The translations under genes and the position numbers were made by a program. Below the pieces are notes generated by a model. It had not been told where the DNA came from and ran no database searches. It worked only from the letters and a program-made list of their open reading frames with translations. A stretch of 64,000 nucleotides of DNA from Litoribacter ruber (GTDB lineage Bacteria; Bacteroidota; Bacteroidia; Cytophagales; Cyclobacteriaceae), in NCBI RefSeq assembly GCF_018500185.1, contig NZ_JAHBGI010000007.1:1-64000 (forward strand), written 5' to 3'. Positions 15,003 to 24,878 of the stretch are shown piece by piece (within the stretch, counting starts at the first letter, position 1; each line of letters starts with the position of its first letter).

Positions 15003-18000
15003 TCATCTTTTTTCAGCAACCTTAACCTCTTTCAACAGTTCCTCCACAGCCCTTTCCAATTGTTGGTCTCGGCCCTTGTCCACCATTCCAGGCTCGTTTT
15101 TGACTTGGATGTCGGGGTCGAGCTGTTTGTTTTCCAGCAGGTCACCTTCCATATCTTGAACGCCGACCTGGGGAATGCCAAAAACTAGGTTGGGGTTGAT
15201 TTGGGTTTCCCACCATACTGCTGTGGTGGTGCCGGGTACCGGCATGCCAATGGTTTTGCCGATGTTCAAAGCCTTGTAGGCGACCGGGAAGAAGTGGGCA
15301 TCGGAATAATTGCCTTCGCCCATCAACACTACAGAGGGCTTTGCCCATTTGTTTTGTGGCTCGGAGCCTATTACTTGACCCCTAGGGAAGAGGGTCACGT
15401 ATTTTTCCCCGCTCAGCAACGTTGCCAGGTCATCATGGAGCCAGCCGCCACCATTGAATCTGGTGTCCACGATCACTGCTTCTTTATCATAGTATCTGCC
15501 CATGAGCTCAGCAAAAACCTCCCTGAAACTTGGACTGTTCATGCCCCTCACATGGACATAGCCCAATCTGCCATCTGAAAGCCTTTCAGTTTCAGCACGA
15601 CGGCTTTTCACCCATCTTTGGTACAAAAGTTCGCTTTCCTGACCCTGGGTAATGGGGCGGACTGCAACCTCACGAGAATTGCCATTGCCAGTTCTGACAG
15701 TCAGCAAAACCGGCTTGTCTGCTTTCCGGTTGAGCAAAGAGTAGTAGTTCATGCCTTCGGTGACCTCCACACCGTCGATTTTTTCGATGATGTCTCCTGC
15801 TGATATCCTGCCAGTTGCTTTTTCCAATGGAGACTTGTCGATCACTTCAAGTATTTTCAGGCCTTTTCCGCTGTGGTTTGGGTCGTAGAATGCCCCGAGA
15901 GATGCGGTTTGATCACCTTTGCTGTCCTTATGGCTATAGCGCATGCCGGTATGGGAGGCGTTTAGCTCGCCGAGCAGTTCGGAACTCATTTCTGCAAAAT
16001 CATAATCATTGTTGATATGGGGCAGGAAACGCTCATAATTTTCTTTCATGCTTTCCCAGTCCACCCCATGGAGGTCAGTCACATAAAATTTTTCTCTCAC
16101 CTGCCGCCACATGTGGTCAAAAATGTATTCCCGCTCGGCAGGAGTGTTGAGATCCATTTGGGCGGCAAAGGAAACGTCCTTGGAGGTTCCGTCCTCGAGT
16201 TTCACCTTTTTGATGCCCTTGCTGGTTTGTATAAAGGCATTTTCGCCTTTTTTGTCTAGGTACAGCTCGGAGGCATTGGCTTCCAGCTTGGTAAGTACTT
16301 TGGTCTTCTTTTCGATAAGATCGGTTTCCCAAAGGTCATGGCCATTTTCATAATAGGAAAGATAATAAAGTTTTTTGCCGTCTGGGGAAAGGACCGCATC
16401 TGATAAGCTGCTGCTATTTGGCGTGATGCGGACTACCCTGTCCTCAAGATTTTTTAACTGGATATTGATGGGATTTGCAGGCTTATCTTTTTCATCGTTT
16501 TCACCATTCTTCTTTTCTTCTTTCTCCCTTTCTTCCAACAAGGTAAACTCATCCTTGCTCAGCTTGAAGCGGTCAAAAGTCTCCTGATTGAGGTACATGG
16601 CGAAGATGTCTCCTTGTGAACCCCAGCTGCCATGGGAGCGGAAGCCCATTTTGTCGGTGTGCCAGGTGATGACGTTTCCCTCATATCCCCATTTGGGCAT
16701 GTCGTCGATGTATCCGCTTTGGGTGAGATTGACCACAGGCTCTTTGCCGGAGGCATCTACCAGGCCAACTTCCGTCACCCATCTTTCTTTCTCAATAAAA
16801 GTCACCAAAAGCCACTTGCTGTCCGGTGACCATTCGAAATACTGGTCACCATCTGAATAGGAGTAATTTTTGTCCCCAGGCAAAACGGTGCGAACTTGCT
16901 TGCTGTCGAGATTGAGTATTTTGAGCGTGGTGCGGTCTTCAAGGAAAGCTACTTCCTTTCCGTCGGGTGAATAATTGGGTTGGAATGTTTCTCTGTCTGT
17001 CTCCAAGAGCGGGGTTTCCTCCAGTATGGTGGAAATATAGAAATATGGTTCCTCCCCGCTTCGTCGGATTTTGCTTTCATAAAGGTTCCAACTGCCATTC
17101 CTTTCAGCGGCATAAAGTAGTTTTTTGCCGTCAGGGCTGAAGGTAACCGACCTTTCCTGTTCAGGTGTGTTGGTGATCCTTTTGGTGGTATTGGATTCTG
17201 TATTGGTTACAAAAACCTCCCCGCGCACAATGAAAGCAACTTCTTTCCCATCAGGGGAAACGGCCATCTCAGTGGCGCCATTGGTAAGCGTTTCAGGGGA
17301 AATGGCCACCGATTTTTCGTCAAAAGGAATTTGTATGGAGACCTTATGCGGTTCATGGCCTTCCTTGAAGGTGTAGATTTCCCCATTATAGCCAAAGGTG
17401 AGGGTATTGTCGCCGGCAATGGACAAGAACCTTACCGGGTGGGTTTCAAAGTCGGTTATTTGCTGCCGCGATTCAGGGTTTTCCAGATCAAGTTTCCAAA
17501 CGTTGGAACTGCCGCCTTCCTCGCTAAGGTAGTAGACGGTTTTTTCGTCGGCTGACCAGACCGGGCTGCGGTCTTCGCCTTCAAAGGTGGTCAGCTGTAT
17601 ATGTGAGTCTTTTTCAGCATCGTAAAGCCAGATGTCCCTGGTGATGGCTGAGGTGTGTTTTTTTCTCCAAGTGTCTTCATATCCTTTCAAGTCTTGATAA
17701 AGGTATTTGTTGCCGGCCTTGTTCGGTTGAACCTCGTCCATGGGAATGGACAGGAGCTGTTTGGGGAGTTTGCCGTCAAGGCTAACCAAGTAGAGTTCTT
17801 GGAACCGGCCATATGGGAAATGGGAGGATTCCTGTGCGGGAAGTCTCGAACTGGTAAAAATGACACCTTGAGAATTGAAGGCCGCCGGATAATCGTTAGT
17901 GGAGTGGTAGGTCAGCCTTTCGGGCCGGCCGAATTCCGCATCGGCTACAAAGACGTCAAAGTTGCCATGCCTATCGGAGGCGAAGGCGATCTTTTTGCCG

Positions 18001-18221
18001 TCTTCAGACCAGGTTGGCCGAAATTCGTAGCCAGGGTGCGTGGTCACGGGAATGGCTCTTCCGCCGGAGGAGGGAACCTTGTAAATATCGCCCTTATAGG
18101 TGAAGGCGATGTCTTTTCCATCCGGGCTGATGGCCGGATAGCGCATCCAAAGCGCGTCCTCCTGGGCAAATGCCTGTGTGGACATGAGCGCCAGGAGAAA
18201 AATTCCTAATCTGCTTTTCAT
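15003..18221 (-). CDS. Tricorn-like S41 protease with WD40-like propellers and PDZ domain
   Basis: 1072 residues, exported (signal peptide LGIFLLALMSTQAFAQ). Residues about 25-650 hold PD40/TolB-type propeller repeats (AISPDGKDIAF, TWSEDGKKIAFASD, AVSPDGKEVAF, TFSPDGKKLLYAAE and more). A helical C1-like domain follows, then a PDZ domain (about 770-860) and the S41 catalytic domain with VIVDTRFNGGGW and the nucleophile region GNYSDAHFFP (Ser973). This is the standard architecture of tricorn-like proteases, which degrade peptides, here probably in the periplasm. It is a single-gene unit with its own terminator. Confidence 0.92.
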   Translation of the reverse strand: MKSRLGIFLLALMSTQAFAQEDALWMRYPAISPDGKDIAFTYKGDIYKVPSSGGRAIPVTTHPGYEFRPTWSEDGKKIAFASDRHGNFDVFVADAEFGRPERLTYHSTNDYPAAFNSQGVIFTSSRLPAQESSHFPYGRFQELYLVSLDGKLPKQLLSIPMDEVQPNKAGNKYLYQDLKGYEDTWRKKHTSAITRDIWLYDAEKDSHIQLTTFEGEDRSPVWSADEKTVYYLSEEGGSSNVWKLDLENPESRQQITDFETHPVRFLSIAGDNTLTFGYNGEIYTFKEGHEPHKVSIQIPFDEKSVAISPETLTNGATEMAVSPDGKEVAFIVRGEVFVTNTESNTTKRITNTPEQERSVTFSPDGKKLLYAAERNGSWNLYESKIRRSGEEPYFYISTILEETPLLETDRETFQPNYSPDGKEVAFLEDRTTLKILNLDSKQVRTVLPGDKNYSYSDGDQYFEWSPDSKWLLVTFIEKERWVTEVGLVDASGKEPVVNLTQSGYIDDMPKWGYEGNVITWHTDKMGFRSHGSWGSQGDIFAMYLNQETFDRFKLSKDEFTLLEEREKEEKKNGENDEKDKPANPINIQLKNLEDRVVRITPNSSSLSDAVLSPDGKKLYYLSYYENGHDLWETDLIEKKTKVLTKLEANASELYLDKKGENAFIQTSKGIKKVKLEDGTSKDVSFAAQMDLNTPAEREYIFDHMWRQVREKFYVTDLHGVDWESMKENYERFLPHINNDYDFAEMSSELLGELNASHTGMRYSHKDSKGDQTASLGAFYDPNHSGKGLKILEVIDKSPLEKATGRISAGDIIEKIDGVEVTEGMNYYSLLNRKADKPVLLTVRTGNGNSREVAVRPITQGQESELLYQRWVKSRRAETERLSDGRLGYVHVRGMNSPSFREVFAELMGRYYDKEAVIVDTRFNGGGWLHDDLATLLSGEKYVTLFPRGQVIGSEPQNKWAKPSVVLMGEGNYSDAHFFPVAYKALNIGKTIGMPVPGTTTAVWWETQINPNLVFGIPQVGVQDMEGDLLENKQLDPDIQVKNEPGMVDKGRDQQLERAVEELLKEVKVAEKR

Positions 18222-18448
18222 ATGTTGGGTTTTGATAATTCCGGTATTAAGATAGGGTATGGAGGGGAAAAGACAAATAATTTAGAGGATAAGAAGCATT
18301 GTTGTTTTTACCGCTAACCAAAGATTTCAACAAATCCTAAATAGCGAAATAATCAATCATGTTTTTTGGTTTTGTATAATTCCTATTCTGAATCTCTAAT
18401 CAAATTGCAGAACTTCGGAAGTTAATTTTTTTCTGCCGTCAAAAAGCT

Positions 18449-18456
18449 TATTTTTG
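18449..18456 (+). promoter_or_regulatory. Probable -7 box of lpdA
   Basis: TATTTTTG matches the Bacteroidota -7 consensus TAnnTTTG and lies 34 bases upstream of the lpdA ATG. The matching -33 element is only T-rich (no clean TTG). Confidence 0.45.
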
Positions 18457-18490
18457 CATAGCTATTTAGAAATAACAAAACTTTACATAT

Positions 18491-19888
18491 ATGTCTTCAA
18501 CAAAATTTGATGTAATCGTAGTAGGAAGTGGTCCTGGGGGCTATGTGGCTGCCATTCGTGCTTCCCAATTGGGTTTGAAAACTGCTGTGGTAGAAGCTGC
18601 CGAGTTGGGTGGGATCTGCTTAAATTGGGGTTGTATTCCCACCAAAGCCTTATTGAAAAGTGCCCAGGTGTTTGAATATATCAACCATGCTGCCGATTAT
18701 GGTATCAAAGTAAGCGAGGCAAGTGCTGATTTTGAGGGAATGGTAAAAAGAAGCCGCGGTGTTGCCGACGGTATGAGCAAAGGGATCCAGTTCCTTTTGA
18801 AGAAAAACAAAATCGAGCAACTTTTGGGCTGGGGCAAAGTGAAGCCAGGCAAAAAAGTGGAGGTAGAAGCCAAGGACGGCAACAAGACCACTTACTCGGC
18901 AGATCATATCATCATCGCAACCGGTGCAAGATCCAGAGAGCTTCCTGCATTGAAGATCGACAATGAGAAGATCATCGGTTATAGAAAAGCGATGACTTTG
19001 GAAAAGCAGCCTAAGAAAATGGTTGTGGTTGGTTCCGGAGCAATCGGCGTGGAGTTCGCTTATTTTTACAATGCCTTGGGTACAGAAGTGACCATAGTGG
19101 AATTTATGGACAGAATTGTGCCGGTAGAGGATGAGGAAGTATCCAAAGCTTTGGAGAAAAACTTCAAAAAGGCTGGTATGAAGATCATGACCAGCTCTGA
19201 GGTTACGGCTGTTGATACTAAAGGCGAAGGCTGCAAGGTTACTGTAAAAGGTAAAAAAGGAGAAGAAACATTAGAATGTGATGTGGTTCTTTCGGCAGTA
19301 GGAATTGCCGCCAATATCGAAAACTGTGGTTTGGAAGATGTTGGGATTTTGGTGGATAAAGGAAGAGTTAAGGTTGATGAGTTTTATAAAACCAATATGC
19401 CTGGCTACTATGCCATCGGTGATGTGATTCCTGGACCGGCTTTGGCACACGTTGCTTCTGCTGAAGGAATCATCTGTGTGGAGAAAATCGCAGGCCACAA
19501 CCCTGATCCATTGGATTACAACAATATCCCTGGCTGTACATACTGCTATCCTGAAATCTCATCAGTGGGATATACTGAAAAAGCAGCTAAGGACGCAGGT
19601 TATGAAGTTAAGGTTGGTAAGTTTCCATTCTCAGCATCCGGAAAGGCTTCAGCTGCTGGTGCCAAGGATGGTTTTGTGAAGTTGATCTTTGATGCCAAAT
19701 ATGGCGAATTGCTTGGTGCGCATATGATCGGAAACAATGTGACCGAGATGATCGCCGAGATTGTGGCTGTAAGAAAACTGGAAACTACCGGTCATGAATT
19801 GATCAAAACTGTTCACCCGCACCCGACTATGTCAGAAGCGGTGATGGAAGCAGCTACGGTCGCTTACGATGAGGTGATCCACCTGTAA
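18491..19888 (+). CDS. lpdA: Dihydrolipoyl dehydrogenase
   Basis: 465 residues, the usual length. This FAD enzyme reoxidises the lipoyl groups of 2-oxoacid dehydrogenase complexes with NAD+. Visible: N-terminal FAD site VVGSGPGGYVAAIRA, redox-active disulfide GGICLNWGCIPTKALL (two Cys four residues apart), NAD site VVGSGAIGVEFAYFYNALG (about 180-198), second FAD motif YAIGDVI, and the C-terminal interface with the catalytic His-Glu (HPHPTMSEAVMEAA). No other complex subunits are nearby. It is monocistronic with its own promoter and terminator. Confidence 0.95.
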   Translation: MSSTKFDVIVVGSGPGGYVAAIRASQLGLKTAVVEAAELGGICLNWGCIPTKALLKSAQVFEYINHAADYGIKVSEASADFEGMVKRSRGVADGMSKGIQFLLKKNKIEQLLGWGKVKPGKKVEVEAKDGNKTTYSADHIIIATGARSRELPALKIDNEKIIGYRKAMTLEKQPKKMVVVGSGAIGVEFAYFYNALGTEVTIVEFMDRIVPVEDEEVSKALEKNFKKAGMKIMTSSEVTAVDTKGEGCKVTVKGKKGEETLECDVVLSAVGIAANIENCGLEDVGILVDKGRVKVDEFYKTNMPGYYAIGDVIPGPALAHVASAEGIICVEKIAGHNPDPLDYNNIPGCTYCYPEISSVGYTEKAAKDAGYEVKVGKFPFSASGKASAAGAKDGFVKLIFDAKYGELLGAHMIGNNVTEMIAEIVAVRKLETTGHELIKTVHPHPTMSEAVMEAATVAYDEVIHL

Positions 19889-19931
19889 TTTATTGACAAG
19901 AAATTTTTTCCTGTTTCATAATAAATAGTGC

Positions 19932-19966
19932 AAACCCTGTCAAATCATTTGGCAGGGTTTTGTTTT
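19932..19966 (+). terminator. Intrinsic terminator after lpdA
   Basis: Stem AAACCCTG-t-CAAA / TTTG-g-CAGGGTTT with a 3-base loop, followed by TTGTTTTT. Confidence 0.8.
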
Positions 19967-20023
19967 TACGCCTTTGGTAAAAATTCATTGATTTATTAAT
20001 CCTGAAATCTCTAAATTTATTTC

Positions 20024-20908
20024 ATGAAAAAAGTCACCCTTTATATATTGATGCTTGCCGCCTTTGCCTGCCAAAGCCAGCAAGGGGAAAGTACTACGGG
20101 AGAAAATTACATCAACCTTTCATCAGCGCGGGAGGCAAAGGAGTTTTTTACATGGGATCCATCCCGATCGCCTATGGTAAGCGCTCACCGAGGTGGCCCG
20201 TACCCGGGTTTTCCCGAAAACGCCATTGAAACCTTTGACCATACCTTACGGAACACCCCGGCCATCATAGAGTTTGATGTTGAGCTGACTAAGGACTCTG
20301 TCATGATTTTAATGCATGACAATACCCTAGATAGAACTACAACGGGGAAGGGGAAAGTTGTAAATTATACTTTTGATGAGATCAGAAGGTTAAAACTGGT
20401 CGACAATGAAGGGAGTGAAACGGAATACCAAGTGCCAACCTTGAGAGAGGCGCTGGAATGGAGTAAGGGGAAGGCAATTCTCACCGTAGATGTGAAGAGA
20501 AATGTGCCCTTTGAAATGGTCGTCTCTGAGATTGAGGCCACTTCAACTGTCGGCAATGCGGCGGTAATTACTTACAATTTTAAAGATGCAAAGAAAATAC
20601 ATGATCTGAATCCTGATCTTATGCTTTCCGTCACCATTAGAAATGAAGAAGAGATAAAAAGATTTGAGGATACGGGTGTTCCCTGGGAAAATGTGATTGC
20701 TTTTACGGGGCTATCAGAAAGAACCCGGGAGTTTAATCAAAGATTACACGATAGAGGAGTTTTTACTATTCTGGGCGTACTTGGTAACCTTGACAAGATG
20801 GCCGAGGCCGGAGGGGATGAGCTTTACGTGAAGTTTGTGCAAAACGGGGCGGATATATTGGCCACCGACAGACCGATCGAGGCTGCGGAGGCGTTGAGGA
20901 ATGAATGA
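20024..20908 (+). CDS. Glycerophosphodiester phosphodiesterase family lipoprotein
   Basis: 294 residues. A lipoprotein signal (ILMLAAFAC, Cys16) is followed by a GDPD TIM barrel: SAHRGGPYPGFPENAIETF with the catalytic His and metal-binding Glu, EFDVELTKD, LMHDNTLDRTTTG and a C-terminal GADILATDRP. The family hydrolyses glycerophosphodiesters to glycerol-3-phosphate and an alcohol; here it would act outside the inner membrane. It stands alone, between the lpdA terminator and a short repeat tract. Confidence 0.88.
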   Translation: MKKVTLYILMLAAFACQSQQGESTTGENYINLSSAREAKEFFTWDPSRSPMVSAHRGGPYPGFPENAIETFDHTLRNTPAIIEFDVELTKDSVMILMHDNTLDRTTTGKGKVVNYTFDEIRRLKLVDNEGSETEYQVPTLREALEWSKGKAILTVDVKRNVPFEMVVSEIEATSTVGNAAVITYNFKDAKKIHDLNPDLMLSVTIRNEEEIKRFEDTGVPWENVIAFTGLSERTREFNQRLHDRGVFTILGVLGNLDKMAEAGGDELYVKFVQNGADILATDRPIEAAEALRNE

Positions 20909-20923
20909 TATAACATAATTTTT

Positions 20924-20965
20924 ATGGACCATGGACTATCTGCTATGGACTGAAATGATGAATGA
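20924..20965. repeat. Degenerate 7-bp tandem repeat (ATGGACC-ATGGACT-ATCTGCT-ATGGACT…)
   Basis: Six consecutive 7-base units with mismatches upstream of the threonine aldolase gene; the last unit touches the first possible start codon (20962). Confidence 0.6.
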
Positions 20966-22005
20966 TAAATATGAATATAGAACTGCGAAGCGATACTTTT
21001 ACCAAACCCACCAAAGGCATGATAGAGGCGATGTTCAATGCCGAAGTCGGGGATGATGTATTTAATGAGGATCCCACGGTCAGCAAACTCGAGCAGAAGT
21101 TGGCCGAAATGTTCGGCATGGAGGCTGGGCTTTATTGCCCATCCGGTACAATGACAAACCAGATTGCTATCCGCTTGCACACGGGACCACAGACCGAGAT
21201 CATCTGCCATAAATATTCCCACATCTACCTGTACGAAGGTGGGGGTATCATGTCCAACAGTCAGGCGTCGGTGAAGCTGCTTGACGGGCCTTTGGGGAAA
21301 ATTTCACCTGAAGATGTTGAAGAGGCCATAAATCCCGATGATGTCCATGCTCCGGAGACCACATTGGTGGCTTTGGAAAACACCATGAATAAGGGTGGGG
21401 GAAGCATTTACAATTTGAAAGAAATATTGCCGATCAAGGAGCTTTGCGAAAAGCATGGATTGAAACTTCACCTTGACGGAGCCAGGCTGTTCAATGCACT
21501 GGCGGTGACTGGAGAGAGTCCTAAAGACTGGGGCGAAGCTTTTGATTCCATTTCCATCTGTCTGAGCAAAGGGTTGGGATGTCCGGTTGGCTCTGTGCTT
21601 TTGGGTAATGCAAAATTTATCCACAAAGCTCGGAAAGTAAGAAAAGCTTTGGGGGGAGGTATGAGGCAGGCAGGCTTTTTGGCGGCTGCTGGAATCTACG
21701 CCCTCGACCATCATGTGGAAAGATTGAAGGAGGACCATCAGCGTGCAGAAAGGATCGGTCAGATTCTGGAGCAGCAGGAATGGGTAAGCGAGGTGTTTCC
21801 GGTGAAGACCAACATTGTAATTGCAAGGCTGAATGATGTATCGCCAGCCGAAATGCTGGAAAGGCTGAAAGAGCAGGGGATCAAAGCCGTCAAGTTTGGT
21901 AAGGACCAGATACGGTTTGTGACCCACCTGGATTTTACGGATGAACATCTGGAGGCTTTTGAGGAGAAAGTTTTGAGCCTTCGTCTACAAAAGGACGCGG
22001 AGTAG
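20962..22005 (+). CDS. ltaE: Low-specificity L-threonine aldolase
   Basis: 347 residues, PLP-dependent (fold type I), splitting threonine or allo-threonine into glycine and acetaldehyde. Visible: ELRSDTFTKPTKGM at the N-terminus, the EAGLYCPSGTMTNQIAI segment, ALENTMNKGGG, LHLDGARLFNA (PLP-binding Asp) and SICLSKGLGCPVGS with the Schiff-base Lys. ATG 20971 (MNIELRSD) is at least as likely as 20962, since 20962 lies within a 7-bp repeat tract. The last codons (LQKDAE) are encoded by the start of an interspersed repeat, so the tail may be acquired. Confidence 0.9.
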   Translation: MINMNIELRSDTFTKPTKGMIEAMFNAEVGDDVFNEDPTVSKLEQKLAEMFGMEAGLYCPSGTMTNQIAIRLHTGPQTEIICHKYSHIYLYEGGGIMSNSQASVKLLDGPLGKISPEDVEEAINPDDVHAPETTLVALENTMNKGGGSIYNLKEILPIKELCEKHGLKLHLDGARLFNALAVTGESPKDWGEAFDSISICLSKGLGCPVGSVLLGNAKFIHKARKVRKALGGGMRQAGFLAAAGIYALDHHVERLKEDHQRAERIGQILEQQEWVSEVFPVKTNIVIARLNDVSPAEMLERLKEQGIKAVKFGKDQIRFVTHLDFTDEHLEAFEEKVLSLRLQKDAE

Positions 22006-22037
22006 CACAGAGTTTGGAAAAAGAGTTTCACGGAGTA
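21989..22037. repeat. CACAGAGTT-type repeat overlapping the end of the threonine aldolase gene
   Basis: AAAAGGACGCGGAGTAGCACAGAGTTTGGAAAAAGAGTTTCACGGAGT. It contains the aldolase stop codon TAG and ends 14 bases before rarA. Confidence 0.7.
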
Positions 22038-22051
22038 AATTTGAATCACTC

Positions 22052-23314
22052 ATGAACAACACCCCATTAGCAGAGCGGATGCGGCCGACCCGGTTGGAGG
22101 ATCTGATCGGGCAGGAGCATCTTTCCTCGCCAACTTCTTTTCTTTATAGAGCCGTCAAGTCCGGTAATGTGCCTTCCATTATCCTTTGGGGACCTCCCGG
22201 GGTGGGGAAGACGACCATTGCCAATATCATCGCTAACGAAGTGAAGGCGCCTTTCTACACCCTCAGCGCCATCAGTTCCGGGGTGAAGGACATCCGTGAG
22301 GTGATCGAAAAGGCCAGGTTTCAGCAAGGGGTCGTCTTGTTCATCGACGAGATACACCGTTTCAATAAAAGCCAGCAAGATGCACTCCTGGCGGCGGTGG
22401 AAAAAGGGACCATCCGCCTAATCGGCGCCACTACAGAAAACCCATCTTTTGAAGTCAATGCCGCCTTGCTCTCCAGATGCCAGGTCTTCACCCTCAACAG
22501 TCTTGGAAGACCGGAGTTGGAAAGGATGATTGCTCAGGCATTGGAAAAGGACGTGGACCTGAAAAAGGTGGAGGTGAAGCTGGAGGAAATTGATGCCTTG
22601 TTGCGTATTTCTGGAGGGGACGGCAGAAAACTGCTGAACCTGCTGGAGATTGTCATCAACGGCATTGAGGAGCGCCCATGTGTGATTACGGACAAAAAGG
22701 TGATGGAAATCGCCCAGCAGAAGGTGGCTCTATATGACAAGTCCGGTGAACAGCACTACGACATCATATCTGCCTTCATCAAATCCATCCGTGGCTCCGA
22801 CCCCAATGCGGCCGTTTATTGGCTGGCAAGGATGATAGAAGGAGGGGAGGATGTGAAGTTCATCGCCAGGAGGCTGGTGATTCTGGCCTCCGAGGATATC
22901 GGTAACGCCAATCCCAATGCCCTGCTTTTGGCCACCAACTGCTTTGAAGCAGTCAAAATGATCGGTTACCCCGAGGCTATGATAGTCCTTTCACAGTGCG
23001 TGACCTACCTGGCAAGTTCGGCCAAGAGCAACGCCAGTTATATGGCCATCAACAAGGCCCAGGCCATCGTGAGGCAGGAGGGTGATCTGCCGGTACCCCT
23101 GCATTTAAGGAACGCACCGACCAAGCTGATGAAAGATCTCAATTATGGAAAGGAGTACAAATATTCCCATGACTACGAAAACAACTTCGTGGCCCAAGAA
23201 TTTCTTCCCGACAAGCTCAAGGGCGCCAAGCTTTATGATCCCGGCAACAATGCCCGCGAAAACGAGCTGCGGAGAAACCTGCAGAAGCTCTGGGGGAAGA
23301 AATACGGGTATTGA
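22052..23314 (+). CDS. rarA: Replication-associated recombination protein A (RarA/MgsA AAA+ ATPase)
   Basis: 420 residues. It starts [22 protein letters not shown], then Walker [10 protein letters not shown] (about 49-57), Walker [13 protein letters not shown], sensor 1 [13 protein letters not shown] and the C-terminal MgsA tetramerisation domain ([26 protein letters not shown]). RarA acts at stalled replication forks and single-strand gaps, with SSB. It is separated from the aldolase by a repeat and followed by a large inverted repeat. Confidence 0.94.
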   Translation: MNNTPLAERMRPTRLEDLIGQEHLSSPTSFLYRAVKSGNVPSIILWGPPGVGKTTIANIIANEVKAPFYTLSAISSGVKDIREVIEKARFQQGVVLFIDEIHRFNKSQQDALLAAVEKGTIRLIGATTENPSFEVNAALLSRCQVFTLNSLGRPELERMIAQALEKDVDLKKVEVKLEEIDALLRISGGDGRKLLNLLEIVINGIEERPCVITDKKVMEIAQQKVALYDKSGEQHYDIISAFIKSIRGSDPNAAVYWLARMIEGGEDVKFIARRLVILASEDIGNANPNALLLATNCFEAVKMIGYPEAMIVLSQCVTYLASSAKSNASYMAINKAQAIVRQEGDLPVPLHLRNAPTKLMKDLNYGKEYKYSHDYENNFVAQEFLPDKLKGAKLYDPGNNARENELRRNLQKLWGKKYGY

Positions 23315-23320
23315 TCGTTT

Positions 23321-23476
23321 AAAAGGGACACGGAGTTGCACAGAGTTAATCCCGATAGCTATCGGGAGAGTTTCACAGAGTTTTTTTATAAAATAGCTGC
23401 CGCAAATGAGCTTCCCGATGCTCGGAACAAGTTCTGCGAAACTCTATTTTGAACTCTTAAAAACTCTGTGTCCCAT
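23321..23476. repeat. Large inverted-repeat element of the CACAGAGTT family
   Basis: The left arm (23321-23390: AAAAGGGACACGGAGTTGCACAGAGTT … GAGTTTCACAGAGTTTTTTT) pairs in inverted orientation with the right arm (23430-23476: GTTCTGCGAAACTCT … AAAACTCTGTGTCCCA). Inside the left arm lies CCCGATAGCTATCGGG (23351-23366), a perfect 16-bp palindrome. It lies between the convergent rarA and 23484 genes, so a bidirectional terminator effect is possible. Confidence 0.75.
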
Positions 23477-23483
23477 TGCTTTT

Positions 23484-24719
23484 CTACATCAACCTGAACT
23501 CCTCTACCTTCTCGATTTTTTGCTTGAGGTCGGCGATGTTGATGCTGTCCTTGATGCCGTTGTCACGGGAGGTTTTCTTGGCTTTTAGGTTGAAATTGAT
23601 TTTTTCGTAAACAAACAAAGGGTCTTCCATTTGGCCGTTCACCTTGTTGCCCTGAATAATCCCGTTTCGGTGAGCTAGCGCAATGGCTTCCAAAACCTTC
23701 ACGTGGTAATTGTCCGCTATTTCAAAGAAATTATCGTAGTAGAGGATAAATTTCTTGGACATGTCTACCAAGGAAAAGATGTGGGCATTGTAATGTTTTA
23801 GATTTTGCTCCTGCTGAAGAAGAGTTGCATATTGAATTTCTCCTCGATTATTGCGGTATTTGTTTTCAAGCGATACAATATGCTTTTCTACGTTTTCCTT
23901 TGAAAACCCACCGAGTACTCTATTGAAATAGGCATCCAACGTTTCGCTGTTTTTTCTGTCAGGAATGTCAAAACCTAGTTTCGGGGCTTCCTTCTTAAGT
24001 TTGCCTAGCAATTCCAATTGCAGGTTTTCCAGCATCACGATCCGGTCATTCGTGGAGGATTGGTTGGCAATGTTTGCCTTGTCGAGGGCGGTGTAGTAGG
24101 TTAAGTATTTATTAAGCTCGTTTTCGAATTTCTTAAGTCTATCGTAATCCGGTTTCTTTTCCCCTAGCATGGAACTGTAGGCGACGTTCAGCAAGGAGTT
24201 GGAAGCAAAGACAGCCTGAGAAACAAATGGCACGCCTGCGGTGATGGGGCTGGCGATGATGTTGTTGGTGATTTCAAGGAAGCGGTCCATTTTGGTTTTG
24301 CTTTCAAAGAAGGCGGTTTTCTTGGCCGTCTCTATGATCACATCCTGAAAGGAAAACCCCAAAGGTCCCCCTTGAATACTTCCCAGTGTTTTGATGAACC
24401 CCTGATAATCCTCGTCGGTTACCCTCGACTTCAGGTTGATAATATCATCACTTAATTTTTTGTAAACAGTGGTGGAATGGAGAATTGATGCTTTTAAGGA
24501 TAGCCATTTGGTCTCATCGGAGACTTTTTTGTCCCTCACCAAGTCGTTGATCGCGAGATTGGTGATTTCTAGGGTTCCTGAAAGGTTTTCATTATAGTTC
24601 CGAAGGGATTCAATTTCCCTCTCCAAGCGAAGAATTTTTAAGGAATCCAAATCCTGTTGCCCTTGGGCTGCGAAAATTACCGTCCCCAAAGTAAGGGTCA
24701 GTAAAGCTTTTCTTATCAT
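23484..24719 (-). CDS. Exported coiled-coil protein of unknown function
   Basis: 411 residues with a signal peptide (LLTLTLGTVIFAAQGQ). I do not recognise a family. Residues about 22-60 form a heptad-like coiled coil (LKILRLEREIESLRNYNENL); further charged helices fill most of the protein, with a short less polar stretch near 150-175 (ASPITAGVPFVSQAVFA). The last 60 residues are basic. It is predicted to be all-alpha and periplasmic. It forms a single-gene unit, with the inverted-repeat element right after its stop codon. Confidence 0.75.
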   Translation of the reverse strand: MIRKALLTLTLGTVIFAAQGQQDLDSLKILRLEREIESLRNYNENLSGTLEITNLAINDLVRDKKVSDETKWLSLKASILHSTTVYKKLSDDIINLKSRVTDEDYQGFIKTLGSIQGGPLGFSFQDVIIETAKKTAFFESKTKMDRFLEITNNIIASPITAGVPFVSQAVFASNSLLNVAYSSMLGEKKPDYDRLKKFENELNKYLTYYTALDKANIANQSSTNDRIVMLENLQLELLGKLKKEAPKLGFDIPDRKNSETLDAYFNRVLGGFSKENVEKHIVSLENKYRNNRGEIQYATLLQQEQNLKHYNAHIFSLVDMSKKFILYYDNFFEIADNYHVKVLEAIALAHRNGIIQGNKVNGQMEDPLFVYEKINFNLKAKKTSRDNGIKDSINIADLKQKIEKVEEFRLM

Positions 24720-24878
24720 ATGATTAGCTGGCTAATAGCATGTAATTTCAAACAAATATAGAGGTAAGCTAGGCATTCCGATTCTTCGATTCGCTCTTAA
24801 ATTTTGTTAAGAGATTTTTATGTATGGGAGAATTGAGTCCTAAGAAAACCTTATATTACCATCCTAAATTTTGTAATT

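Noticed and set aside
17655-18209. 184-codon plus-strand frame opposite the tricorn-like protease
   Set aside because: It is a shadow of the propeller repeats, with no start signal or recognisable domain.
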